Shown: positions 45,901-64,000 of the stretch, in pieces | Layout: the number at the start of each line of letters is the position of its first letter | How positions within the stretch are numbered: position 1 is the first letter of the stretch | NCBI GenBank assembly: GCA_036768485.1 | Contig: JAVLUZ010000655.1 | Location: forward strand, 496,001 to 560,000 | Direction of reading: 5' to 3' | Length of the DNA: 64,000 nt | Source: Mermis nigrescens | Lineage: Eukaryota; Nematoda; Enoplea; Mermithida; Mermithidae | Translations under genes and position numbers: made by a program | The notes under the pieces: model-generated | Database searches by the model: none | What the model was told of the DNA's origin: nothing | What the model saw: the letters and a program-made list of their open reading frames with translations, nothing else

Positions 45901-47878
45901 TAGCATCATAATAATTAACAATAGTGTAAAGAGAGAAATGTGGAATAGGATTTTGGGGAAGGAGCGTACGCAGCATTTTTTAGGGAGGGGGCGGTCCAAA
46001 ATTGGTTACCTATATTTCTGACGTTTCCGAACATGCTCTATCCGTTAAGCTCATAAAATTCAAAGTTTTTTTAGGAAAAAAATTATTTTCCCCTAATAAC
46101 CTGAAAAAATGACGTTCTTTTGACCGTGCTTGGGTCTAAATTGACAAAAACAATGATTCACGGCGCGAAGCACCAAAAATTTTGAAATTTTTCGATTAAA
46201 AAATGCCAATTTTTATGCATTTCCTAACCTTCCCAAAATTATTTTTGGGCTAAGGGGGGGCACCGCCCCCCGCCCCTCCTGCGTACGCCAATGAGGGTGG
46301 GTTTATAATTTTTTGGTAATTTTTTTGATTAATACCTTAACATAGTTAAATTATACCCGAAGTCCCTTTGGCACAAATGCACTTTTTCCCTGAGCACGAC
46401 GTTGTCATCGAAGCAACGGCAAACTGAGTCGCCGACGATGTCGACGGATCGCAAAAAATCCGACCTTATTCGCGTAATGACGTCGGCTTTAAAATTAATG
46501 CACCAAACCAGCTTTACACTCTCCAATTCGCATTGATTGGCGAATAAGGCGCTGATTCCTTTGCCGGATAACGGCGCGCGCCTTATAAAAAATTAGAAAC
46601 AAAAAGTGAATTATTGAAATTTGAAAAATAAAAAAATTAAAAATAAGGTACATCCATTACAAAAATATATTAGAAATGAGAGATCCACTGCCGAACTTTA
46701 CATTTTAGGCAAATTCGTTTCATCAGAATTTATTTATCAAATAGACATTGCGCTTATTGCCAAAATTTTTGACATATTAAAGACGGGTTATTTAAACCCA
46801 AAATATTCGTTTAGAGAAAAGAGGTAAAATCGTATTTTACACAACCGAGCAATACACGATTGCTATTCCGCCGTATGCAATGTAATAAAAAATCAGCAAA
46901 TGCCGAACCAAAACATTTTGTTTGAAACGCTTCGCAAATTAAACAGCATCGAAATAGTAAAATAAAGTGAAAGGAAAAATTGATCCCTTTAATAGCCTAA
47001 AAAATATGAAATTTTCGTTTTTTCGCAATTTTCCGATGCCAATGGATAGAGTTAAATGAGAATATCGAAAAATAAACTTTTTGCTTCTATTGCCAATTTT
47101 TCGGCCCTTTTCCGTCCTTGAAAGCTTTTTTAATCCCAGACTCCCGGAATCCGATTAATACCCAAGTGTGGTATATAGCATAGATGGACGGCATGGCCGA
47201 TCTGGGGATTTTTGGGCCAAAATGACCTCAAAAACTGATAAAAATGCTAAAATAGCGTCAAAGCTGTGTTAATCGACAGTTTCTAGTCAATTTTATGCAT
47301 TTGAAAAAAATTCGCTTTTAGTCCATTTCTGGCTTTCATTTTGCCTCATTTTCCCACAAAATTTCGCGTTTTTCCATTTCGGGGGGGGTAGACACCCAAA
47401 CCTCCCACGGGCATGTCTGGCCTGTAGATTACACGAACGACTGCGCAGGAAGTGTCTAAACTCATCACAAAAACTTTGCAATCAGGATTATTTTTTAATT
47501 AAAAGTATTATTATTATTAGTCTAATGATTAATAATAAATTTATTAATTTTAATTATCCTAACAAACCTTTCGTCGTGCTTTATAAATGGAACGACCAAC
47601 GCAATCGATCGCAATTTGCAGCCCGAAGCCGATACGGTGGCCATGAATCGATCGGTGAGTACGTTATTAAGGGGTAAATCGAGGCGATAGAGGTCGCGGA
47701 AAAATTCCGGTCTCACGACGAAAGGGGCCGTCTCGGGGGTCAGCGCGTTGTGCCATATGACGTAATAGAGCAGGTCGCTTCGCAGGGCCCTGTGCAGGCG
47801 ACACAGGCGGGGTCCGACGCGCGGATGAGGCAGTCGTTTCGTAATGGCTATCAGGCAGTGGTCTTGCAACGATTTCAT
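38588..47878 (-). CDS. F-box/leucine-rich-repeat protein, five exons, 561 residues, apparently complete
   Basis: The exons are 47878-47568, 46581-46336, 44827-44561, 40610-40260 and 39098-38588. Joined, they give one open frame from ATG to TAA of 561 residues. Residues 1-40 (MKSLQDHCLIAITKRLP, then a second helix ending ALRSDLLYY) fit an F-box, which in known proteins binds Skp1 in SCF ubiquitin ligases. The rest is leucine-rich repeats: units such as LRTLCLEGH, NLEKLKMS, NLKELSV, HLHLGLEHL, NLKTLDLAYC and SLRTLDASLCPGVGDDGV. The C-terminal units are of the cysteine-containing AMN1/FBXL type. The likely role is substrate recognition for ubiquitination in the cytosol or nucleus; the substrate cannot be inferred. 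All four introns are in phase 2, so the three internal exons (246, 267 and 351 bp) are multiples of three. Exons are much more GC-rich than the introns, which are full of repeats. The ATG has no in-frame upstream alternative that I could support. I do not assign an orthologue. Confidence 0.82.
39135..39310 (-). repeat. Family C repeat in intron 4 of the F-box/LRR gene
   Basis: It reads CATGTAACGCGGGAGAGAAATC, then CACTCAAAGTCGGTCGTCACCCC and TCGGCAAAAAAGTTGCGCTGTTTGGTC. Confidence 0.55.
39330..39480 (+). repeat. Family L repeat
   Basis: GCAGCAACCAAATTCTGG and GAGGTCCGATGGGGCAAGATGACC are shared with 49915-50060 and partly with 700-829. Confidence 0.45.
39721..40007 (-). mobile_element. Family A MITE, copy 7, expanded by a (CA)n run
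   Basis: It starts CACACGTAGGCGTGGG and ends CTACCCACCTGTA. The flanks CATGTGAC and CATTTGAC agree at seven of eight positions. A (CA)n run at 39915-39962 replaces the usual C tract, so the copy is 287 bp. Confidence 0.8.
40028..40251 (+). repeat. Family B repeat ending next to a splice donor
   Basis: It reads GCACATTAAGGCCGATCTGG, CCAAAAGACCTCAAAAACTG, CACAGTTTCTGGTCGATTTCAAG and CACTTGCACGTCTGG. The final bases are 8-10 bp from the donor of F-box/LRR exon 4 (intron starts at 40259, minus strand). Confidence 0.7.
40260..40610 (-). CDS. F-box/LRR gene exon 4
   Basis: The acceptor is ATCCAAAAG, with a weak pyrimidine tract; the donor is ATGAG/GTCAGC; the exon is 351 bp. It encodes SQILRTLCLEGHVF, LPPNLEKLKMS and YCPNLKELSVM. 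A dispersed family-B repeat ends within about 10 bp of the donor. Confidence 0.78.
41407..41664 (-). mobile_element. Family A MITE, copy 8, with perfect 8-bp duplication
   Basis: It starts CACACCTGGGCGTGGGGG and ends GCCCACGTATG. GTTATGAG flanks it at 41399-41406 and 41665-41672. It is 258 bp and close to my consensus. Confidence 0.9.
41690..43060. repeat. Degenerate tandem repeats with TTTACAC / GTGTAAAG motifs
   Basis: From 42555 the unit is 125-160 bp: RTTACGAATCYGACT, TTCTTTACACCCAGTAGTTGTGTRAAG, CACTGAARAWTAACTTYAGTT and GCGAAAGCTTAATTTTTT, with starts near 42560, 42690, 42850 and 42975. Between 41690 and 42500 there is a looser repeat with GGTTATGAGTCGAGACAT and AAGTACCTTCAAGGGCTA elements. 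It lies in intron 3 of the F-box/LRR gene. Confidence 0.6.
43125..43835. repeat. Fold-back element, about 200-bp arms
   Basis: The left arm (43125-43330: TACTAGCAAAGAAAAATG, CAATTACGCAT, TTGCCTATGTATGCCTG, TTGTAAGAATCTACTAAAA, AAATCGAAGTATATTTTGC) recurs inverted at 43640-43835. A third copy of the right arm lies at 45745-45905. Confidence 0.78.
44561..44827 (-). CDS. F-box/LRR gene exon 3
   Basis: The acceptor is TATATAATTAG and the donor is GAAAA/GTATGAG; the exon is 267 bp. It encodes TITKLCLDGVILDL and SLERLEIKIV repeat strands. The open frame runs past the donor by chance, but only the GTATGA donor keeps phase with exon 4. Confidence 0.77.
45125..45400 (+). repeat. Family B repeat
   Basis: It reads CAGCATGCCCGATCTAGGCGGGG, TCAAAATGACCTCAAAAACTGGTA and GAAGCACTTTTGAAGAAAATGTTC in family order. 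A partial inverted copy follows at 45420-45550. Confidence 0.65.
45745..45905 (+). repeat. Isolated arm of the 43-kb fold-back element
   Basis: It reads GGCCGCAGAATATACTTCGATTTTTG, TTTTAGCAGATTCTTATGA and TTGATGATGCGTATTTCCAAG, matching 43640-43830 in direct orientation. Confidence 0.65.
45965..46292 (-). mobile_element. Family K element with a single internal unit
   Basis: The ends are GAGCGTACGCAGC and CTGCGTACGCC. The interior matches the 17.9-kb element in reverse: TTTCTGACGTTTCCGAACATGC, TGACCGTGCTTGGG, GGCGCGAAGCACC and CCAAAATTATTTTTGGGCTAAG. No clear flanking duplication was found. Confidence 0.65.
46336..46581 (-). CDS. F-box/LRR gene exon 2
   Basis: The acceptor is TTTTTTATAAG and the donor is TTAAG/GTATTA; the exon is 246 bp. 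It is open throughout in the frame set by exon 1. It encodes LRR-like segments such as CELESVKLVWCINF and LRSVDIVGDSVC. Confidence 0.78.
47190..47420 (+). repeat. Family B repeat in intron 1 of the F-box/LRR gene
   Basis: It reads GGCATGGCCGATCTGGGG, TTGGGCCAAAATGACCTCAAAAACTG, CATTTTGCCTCATTTTCCC and ACGGGCATGTCTGG. A decayed family A copy precedes it at 46970-47165. Confidence 0.68.
47568..47878 (-). CDS. F-box/LRR gene exon 1 (F-box)
   Basis: The exon starts at the ATG and ends GAAAG/GTTTGT, giving 311 bp and leaving in phase 2. It encodes the F-box and a first LRR-like stretch (FFRDLYRLDLPLNNVLTD). Whether a 5' untranslated exon lies further upstream cannot be seen. Confidence 0.78.
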
Positions 47879-50800
47879 TACAGTAAGCCAAGCGACGCTA
47901 ATTTAACGTGTACGTTCGCTTAAGACATTATACGAAAATATCAATCCGCAATAATTTTGAATTTATACGATATACGTAATATTCGCCCAAACTTACATAG
48001 CGGAAGCGTTTTCATGAAAATGAGCATATTGTTCCTGATAAGGCTCACGACCATAAATATGGGCAGTGTTTGAGTTTTAAGACGGAGTCCTGGTGGGGGT
48101 GCGAAAAATTTCAAAAGTTAAAAAGTGCCTAAAATTGAAGGTAGAGGCAACGGAATCATTTTTCGACTTTCTTCGTCGAAAATCGTTAAAAAAACATAAT
48201 TTTTATGATTAAATTCTGAAGGGGCCTGCGGCATATTTTTATAGATTCTAGGAGTCTAGACTCCACATTCGTGTGTGCTCACGACTCACGACCATATATG
48301 GGAGTGGAGGAGTTGAGGGGAGGGCCTGCACCCTCAGAAGTTGAAAAACTCCCCGCAGATTATTGCACCCCAGAATTCCATTGTTAGTACATTTTTAGCG
48401 AATTCACCTATCCAGACTCCCAGAATTTTTTTGCTGCTCAAGTATACACATGACCTAAGACCTCACTAGATGCCCTGAACGGCTGGTATGGGGATCAGCC
48501 AAATCCGTAGGTTAAACCAGACAGCTTTCTGGGCTAAAAACCAAATTAATTGACAATTTCTGGTCAATTTCAGGCATTTTTGCTGAGAACTTTGAATGCT
48601 GTCCGTTTCAGGCCCTAATTCTGCACTGCTCATCTCAGAAAAGTTTTCATTTAATTTTTGTGGGAGCTTGAACCCCAAACTCACATATGCGTGCCAAATA
48701 AGAACCAGACATACAAAGGACAGTACACAAATTTTTTAATGAAAAAATAAGGCAAATCAGACGGTAAGAAAATCAAATTTTGTTTGAAAAACAGCTCAAA
48801 TGCTCAATCGTTTTTAATTTTACGCTATTTTGACTTTACCTTCAATTTATAATGACATTTCAGCACAAAAGCTCTTTGATTGACCCCGCAGACCGGCCGA
48901 CCTACCTCAAACTAGTGCCATGCATCTACATGATCACGAATAGGCTTCAAATTTTTGTAAAGAATAAATTATCTTTTAACTCGTATTATGAAGCTGAGTT
49001 CAATTCTTATTTAAAAATAAAACTCAATTACGGTATGCTTAAGAGTAAAATTATTAAATATAGAATCAAATATTCAAAATATGAAATGATAAACGTGAGC
49101 TAGCCGATTAATTTATTAGTTATTATAATTAGTAAGCATACGTCACGTGATTTACGAGTTTATATTGGAAATCGCTGGAAACTCGTTGCTTATCTTATCA
49201 CGAATTTAATAGATATGCACATAATGGAACAAGATATCGAAACTTGAAACTTTGAATATTCTTAATTATATATAGCTAACATTCTAAAATCGACGCTTTC
49301 TTAGCGTAACGTAATCTTAAGCATTAGGTCTTCCCTAATGAAACCTGCTTCCGCATAAAAAAGTATTGACAATACGATACATCATCATGTCAAAGTTTAA
49401 CAGCTTTTTGTTCTCCTGCGCAACTTAGAAATTTTTGGCAACAGCCAAAAGCACGTCAGCTAACGAGCAAACACGGCGTTGCTTAAATTTAGCTTAAACT
49501 TCCTACCCTTACTTTTTTATATTTACGTTCATAAACTTTTAAATAGAGAGAGCAGCGCAGAATTTGAAACCATAAGCGTTTAACGCACTTATAGAACAAA
49601 TAGGTAATCAGAGCTGTGGCAAAACCGAAATTTTGGGAGGGAAAAAGCTTACAAAGGGCGGAAGTGATCAAAAAATTTATGCTAAAACCCTAATCGACAT
49701 TTAATGTGATTTCGAGGCTTAAAAACTTCGCCAAGACGGATAAGCAAAATGGAATTATGGTGGGGCGTCCTGAAAAAGGTAAAATCATGAAAAGCATGCT
49801 TGTAATCTTAAAGAGTCGAATGTATTGCTTTTTTCAATAAAATTAAGACAGGATAATCATTGTTTCTGTTCTGATATGCATGCCATTTTCGCATGCCATT
49901 TTTGGGACTCAGCTATGTTCTTGGAGGTCCGATGGGGCAAAATTGCCGAAAAAATGCACCAAAAATGGAATTCGGGATCTGTCCATTCGGAGGGAGTCCG
50001 CCGGACTCTGGGTGGTGGGGGGAATTCAGTTCCAGTGTACATGTGTGAGGGTCACTGCAACTCCGGCTTAACCAGCTGACTTGAGGAAAAATTATAAGGT
50101 ATAGTAGGAGTTTCTACTAGAGGAACTCTAGAGGAAAAAGTAAAAAATTCATTAAAATTGGCTTTTGAGAACTTAGGAAAGCTAGGTATGCATTGAATAT
50201 AGTATTTACGACATTAATCCGTATTAGAATGCAAAAACACAAATAATAGCCGAAAAGTATTTATAAAATCGGTTCTAAAGCTGAATAATTGGCACTAACT
50301 ACCGGAAAAATTTATTAATTCAACATATGAATCGCATAAACACTCATAAAGGAATAGCAGGGCTTTCAGGATTTTCAAGAAAATTGATAATTCTACCTGA
50401 GCAAGGATCAGCTAAATCTCACAATGAGTCAGCAAAGGCAATCCTCCCAAATCACGCAAGTACACGCATATACAGTTATTCATCAGGATGACATAAAGCC
50501 AATGATTTAGACTTGCTGAAGTGCAACAGCGCAGCTCTAAGTAATATTTTTGTAATAATTTTCTAAATGTTTTAAAATGTTTAAATTTTTTATTAAAATT
50601 TTTGAATTAAAATTATTCTTTATTATAGGTATATAATCAAAATTTGAACCAGACTTTTTTACGTAATCGTCGTTTTGAAAGTATATGCGGACCGGATGTA
50701 ATTTGTAATAACAATTATTATTTTAGGGAGCAGAATCAAAAACACGCATCTTGCGAAAAATTATTTTTTCGATCACTTTTGTTATTCTATTATTTTATTC

Positions 50801-52780
50801 TTTCTTTCCGTCAATGATGAAAACATCACTGTTTTTTCTTATATTTTTCATCACTTTTCAGCCTTTTTTTTATTTTTCATCATTTGAACAGATGTGACAG
50901 GTAAATATAAGCTTGACCCCCTTAATCCTTAATCGTCTAAAACTTTCCTTTTCTCTCTAGCTTTCTTTAATTTCATTTTTTCTGTAGTAAATCCTGTCCA
51001 GAAATTTGAATGAATTATTTTAATTTTTTTCCAAGTATAAAGTAGCTATACTTGAAACTTTAAACTTTTAGGATGCAATTTTTTGACACAAAATACTGAT
51101 TTGAATATATGTATCACCTAATGTCAGACAAATAACTTTGAATGAAAGTGGCATTGTGTATGAGCGGAACAATTATTTAAGAAACAAAAGTGCAGAAGAA
51201 ACGCAGAAGGTGCAACACAATTCTTTGACATATGCACGTTAATAGAGAAAGTAAGTGTGTAAAAGAAGCTCCCATAGGTATTGATGTATTTAGCTATTTT
51301 AATTTACTTACATAATCAGCAACAAGCTTTTTCATATTTTTCTTGCTTAATACTAAATAGAAAATACGCCACAATTAACTTGATACCAAAATAGTTACGG
51401 ATTTTTCCTTTGTGCCTTCTGCAGAATCTTACCAAAAAATAATTAATCAATCCAAGGTATGGCCGATTTTGACCCTTCGTCAATAAATATTGGAATTCGA
51501 TGATCCTTCAGCAAATATAAAGCATACTATTAAACCGCGATGAATTTAAGTCGCATAATCTGGTTCAAATGAAATTAAGCAATGTTGGTTGATACAGCGA
51601 AGAATGTAAGCGATAAAAGGTCCTGCAACGAAAATTGTGCATATAGTTTTGATACTTGACTTATTTTGAAAAAATCAATAAAATTAGCGAGAAGTTCAAA
51701 AAACATCGAATTAAGAAGAACATCGAATCGCCAAAAACTGCTACTTAGCTCGGCAATTGCCCGCCGAACTTTAAGAATATAAGTATACTCTTAAAAATGC
51801 TTATTATTTCAAGAACTAGTTTGAAATAAAAAAGTTTTGGTATCAATAAGTAGGATGACGTATAAACTCGCTTGAATAATACGCGGACTTGCTAATGCAT
51901 CAAAATAAACCTCATGTTTTAGTAGTCTGGAGAAAATTCGTTATAGTCTTCCTTTTTTTACTATGAAGTCAAAACCGGAAGTGGATAATTTTAAGTATCC
52001 ACATCGATTTGAAGTTCAAACTTTATTTACCGCTTACATTTTATTTAAATTTATCTACAATCTAACATTTTGGATTAGGAAGGCCTAGGCAAAAATTCTG
52101 AACAGGATATACGGTTGTATTTTTGATTTTGATATATAATATATCGTAATAATAACATGATTATAGAATAAAAGAAGGAAAATCATAAATTATGAGCAAT
52201 AATGGATTATAATCGACTCATGGAGGATAATCAATCCTCGGCTTAAACAGCACAGACACTACGTAGCATTAAACAAACAGAGCAATTTAACATTTTGAAC
52301 ATAGGCCAAGAAATAAATTTGGCATTCACTCTAAGCTAAGCAGCGCCAATTTAGGCACGAATGAGCGACAGATAAGCTTTGATGTACGCACAGTACATGA
52401 AACTAAACAACTACGTTTTTTCTTTCTGAAAAATTGATTTTCCCGACTGTTTTCTGACATCCATTGTCCAAAAGCTCGCTCTACTCGGAATAACAAATAA
52501 GAGTATGCTTAAACAAATAGGAGTAAGCTTAAAGGCGGTGGACCAATGGATTTTCGCGCAGAAAAAACGCTTATTACAGACCACGAGATTAATTACAGAA
52601 TTATCCTTTCACTTTATTTTAATAATTAATAAGTATATGTGCAGTGACTAGAAATATATACAGTAACATATCAGGAAAAAAGTTTAGCACGAGAGCGACG
52701 ATGATTCGCAATTGCATTTTGCTGGGCATTTTCGGACTGAAGATAAATTGTGAACGTACAAGACCATATGTAGATGATCT
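47879..52780. other. Sequence upstream of the F-box/LRR gene, no gene recognised
   Basis: It holds a decayed family A copy (48292-48440), a decayed family B copy (48475-48720) and a family L copy (49915-50060). From about 50100 to 52640 I see only unique AT-rich sequence. No promoter element could be supported. Confidence 0.4.
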
Positions 52781-53165
52781 TAGAGAATTCACTCCCACCC
52801 CAAAAAATTTCCACCCCTCGTCAGAAATTTTTGAATCCCCAAAGAATGAGCGATTTTTCGAAAGTTTCCAGTAATTTCCAAAAAATTGAAGAAAGTGTGC
52901 TTTTTAAGCATTTTTAGTTATCTATCTGCTCAAAAGTGTCAAATTTTTGGCGCTTCGCGCCATGAAATCGTGTTTTGATTATATTCTGTTCAATTTGTTC
53001 GATTTATTTCTGATTTTTTTCCGATTTATTAAAAATGTTCTTATGCTCTGCATCGTCAAAAACACCGAAAAACGATGTTTTTGACCCTTCCCACCATTTT
53101 TTGCCCATATAAGGCACTTTTGAATTTCATCATCCCCCAGCATTCCCGTACTGTGCATGTCTAAT
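52780..53165 (-). repeat. Family M repeat
   Basis: It carries GGCGCTTCGCGCC, CATCGTCAAAAACACCGAAAAACGATG and CCCACCATTTTTTG, inverted relative to 9763-10090. Confidence 0.55.
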
Positions 53166-53201
53166 ATAGACTCAAAGGTTTCAAAGTATAATAGATAGCA
53201 G

Positions 53202-53446
53202 CATAGGTGGGCAGAAACAAAATTCTGGGAAGGGGGTGCAAGATTTTTCAATGGTTAAAAAATGGTCTTTAAAATGGCGGTGTGGCGAAAAACACCATTT
53301 TTCAACGTTTCTCATCGAGCAGTATCCATTGGCATCAAAAAATGGCGAAAAAACGAAAAAATTTCAAAAATTAAATTCAGGGAGGTATTTTTGTTCCTGG
53401 GGGTTACGTACCCCCAAAACCCCCTTTCTCCCCACTCCCACGTGTG
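53202..53446 (+). mobile_element. Family A MITE, copy 10
   Basis: It starts CATAGGTGGGCAG and ends CTCCCACGTGTG. The flanks GATAGCAG and GACAGCAG agree at seven of eight positions. Confidence 0.82.
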
Positions 53447-54042
53447 GACAGCAGCCTTCAGTCGCACGAGATCGAGGTATCTGAGATTTTGATGACAAAC
53501 CTGAGCAGCGTTGCGGGCTGCGCCAAATTTTGGGGACGAAAATATTTTTAAAGGCCTGAAAGGGACAAAAGAGGAAATAGAGCAAAAAATATCATTTTTC
53601 GACCTTCCTTATCGAGCTCTATTTATTGGAATCTGAATATCGTGCGAAACGAAAAAATTTTCAAGCTCTATTGCGGGGAGGTCTCTCAAGCTTTTTGATT
53701 GTGAATAGAAAATTTTCGGGACTACATATGTACATGTCTTTTGAATATTTGGGAAAAGTTGTATAATTACCACTGGTTTTTTTGAAAAGTAGCTTCGTCA
53801 ATGGCTGCAGGGATGCGTGTAATATGACAATGTAAATTATAATCATAGAAAAATAAAATATACGCGATGTACATCATTATAAAATGTCAAAAATTTCAAG
53901 AAGCTGAGTCGATCTTTCGAAAAATTATTTTTCATCTTAAGTCAAAAAAGAGCAATAAATCTTTAACAGCTATATCAAACATAAAAAGCACCACGGGTAG
54001 TATGTACATGTCAACAGGGACTTGTGGGAGTGGGGTTCAGAA

Positions 54043-54330
54043 CATTGGTGGATCTAGAATTTTCTTATAATGGCGGTACCCCAAATCTTTCCCACAGTCA
54101 AAAATAGCTCAAAAACTCCTGTTTTATGCCCGAAATGCGCGTTTCTGCTGTTTTGCTCAGTCAGCTTTAACATTTAAAAAGTCAAGAAGTTTTTGCAAAA
54201 ACGTACGTACCAAAAATGATCTTCATTTTATGTCAAAATCCGGCGCGAAGCAGCTGGAAATTTGATGTGAAATTCAGATTAGCGTTTTGAAATTCGCTTA
54301 CCGCTCTTTTCTGTCCATTAATTGTTAGCA
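54043..54330 (+). mobile_element. Family D element, partial
   Basis: It reads TTGGTGGATCTAGAATTTTCTTATAATGGCGGTACCCC and later CCGGCGCGAAGCAGCTGG. The right end is not identified. Confidence 0.5.
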
Positions 54331-54796
54331 CTCAACGTTCGGCGCGAACTTTTTTAAAATTTATGCAAAAACTATACTTATGCACATGTTGACAGTCACG
54401 TATGCTCTTCGGTCTAAAAACGTAATCCAACTATGCACTACATATGCATTATCAGACAAGGGTGGTGCAGCCGCGCGTGAAATCGGCGTGCCCAACCCAA
54501 AGCCGATCGCTCCTATCATCGCCTCAGTCCAAAATGTTGAAACCCCTTCGATTTATGGCGAAAACTTTCGCTTTTGCCATTTATCGCCAAAAAATTAATT
54601 CGTAGTGCCGAGGAGCCTTCTCAGAATTTTGAGGCCCAACGGATCTGGCCTCTGCTTTTGGACAGAGGTGACCCCGCAGCAATCAATACCTAACCAACTT
54701 ATTAGCATCGTTGACGAATACATTGCAGTATAAATGGATCGAAGTCGACTGGACCGTTGAAGTTAATTTGGATAATGCTAAAAAACGGGTTATAAT

Positions 54797-55002
54797 CACA
54801 CGTGGGCGTGAAGTGGGGGTATGCACACCTTCAGAAACCAAAATACTCCAACCAGAAGTCAACTTTTTTAAAATTTTTCTGCTTCTGCTCGCAATTTTAT
54901 GATGCCAACGGACAGTGATCGATAAGAAACGTTTAAAAATGGTTTTTTTCGCCAAACTTTTGTACTTTTGCACTCCCAGGATTTTGGTGCTGCCCACTTA
55001 TG
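54797..55002 (-). mobile_element. Family A MITE, copy 11, with perfect 8-bp duplication
   Basis: It starts CACACGTGGGCG and ends GCCCACTTATG. GTTATAAT flanks it at 54789-54796 and 55003-55010. It lies just beyond the TACC 3' end and has a deleted middle (206 bp). Confidence 0.87.
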
Positions 55003-55447
55003 GTTATAATACATACAGGTACATATGTGAATCGATTTCTGGGCTGTTTTATTTAATGCAGACACTTTCTGCCTTTTTTCTCCAAATTTTGTAATGAGAT
55101 TTCGGGCAGAGCAAAGTAAAATTCTCGCACTTGCCAGAAAACTATTCTCCTGCTGCTGATCTGATCCCCCATCAGAATAATAAAACGCAACCCGTCAGAA
55201 AACGCAATATCTGCTTAATTCGAGGCTGTTAAGGGTAAACAACCGCACTTCGAGCTTAGGACAAATTTTACTGAGCACAAAAAACGGAACTTTACATTTA
55301 TACACGATAAGAATACAATCGACAAAGCACAAAGACGAAGGGATGGGAAGGTCGAAATAAACGAGAAATGTACAAATACGACAAACATTGAAGGCAAAAA
55401 ATGGGCTAATAAACAATTATACGGCAAACAAAAGCGGGCTGTTATAT

Positions 55448-63644
<8,197 letters not shown>

Positions 63645-63786
63645 CTTTAAAAAAATTCAACCCGTTCGCACCGGGTTTTATAGATATAATATAAAATGTA
63701 GAATAATACGCGTATAGTTACGGTGCGGAGAACTTGAATCATAATAATTGAATTATTGAATATGTATTTATCAGCAAATTATCCGA

Positions 63787-64000
63787 AATTCTGGGGGGGG
63801 TAAAAAAATTTCTGGAGGGGGTGAAAAAATTTTTAATGGTCAAAAAATGGTCTTAAAAGTGGTCGTATGGCGAAAAAACACCATTTTTCAGCGTTTCTCA
63901 TCGAGCACTATCCAATGGCATCAAAAAATTGCTAAAAAAGCAAAAAAATTTTTTTCTGGGGGTATTTTGATTTCTGGGGAGGGGGTATTTCAACTTCTGG
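63787..64000 (+). mobile_element. Family A MITE, cut by the window edge
   Basis: It reads AAATTCTGGGGGGGGT, GGTCGTATGGCGAAAAAACACCATTTTTCAGCG and CATCGAGCACTATCCAATGGCATC in family order. The right end is outside the window. Confidence 0.7.

Overview
The window looks like animal nuclear DNA, most plausibly from an invertebrate and perhaps an arthropod. It is AT-rich and gene-poor. It has introns of up to about 6.2 kb, the exons are CpG-rich (so CpG is not depleted), and it is packed with short non-autonomous DNA transposons plus CR1-like, Penelope-like and SINE-like fragments. No bacterial or viral features are visible. The species assignment is inference only.

Three host genes can be built from spliced exons, all on the minus strand. 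(1) ADISSP/C20orf27-family gene: three internal exons at 11499-11622, 8794-8905 and 4872-5003. The first exon was not found and the last exon probably lies left of the window. (2) An F-box/leucine-rich-repeat gene: five exons from 47878 down to 38588 giving a 561-residue protein. It appears complete, and all four introns are in phase 2. (3) The 3' end of a TACC-family coiled-coil gene: exons at 63538-63644, 57174-57294 and 55448-55519, with earlier exons beyond the right edge. Splice sites and reading phases agree across every junction used.

Mobile elements fill the rest. Many short elements end in CA...TG-type inverted termini and sit between 8-bp target duplications, as in the hAT superfamily. 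I name the families A (CAyACsTGGGC ends, at least 10 good copies), D (CAGTGGCGGAT ends), G (CAGGCACGTAGCT ends) and K (CAkGGGCGTAGGCAGG ends, one copy with a 4x internal array). Families B, C, E and M are also dispersed, but their ends are less clear. From 23.9 to 33.9 kb there is a nest of elements. It includes an internally deleted hAT (31916-33879) with transposase remnants and an inserted 261-bp palindromic element that has a 9-bp duplication. It also includes a Penelope-like GIY-YIG fragment with inverted arms (27699-31593) that carries a CR1-like retrotransposon inside one arm, and this whole block lies within a probable 6.6-kb hAT-like element.

The TACC intron between 57.3 and 63.5 kb holds three long (TA)n tracts, each followed directly by a hAT-like terminus, and a 310-bp tandem array. 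Elsewhere there are (GT)n and (CA)n microsatellites, minisatellites, fold-back repeats and degenerate TTTACAC-rich arrays close to exons. The three genes have no evident functional link. Element coordinates rest on my reading of termini and duplications; family assignments of the host genes rest on residue patterns and exon phase.
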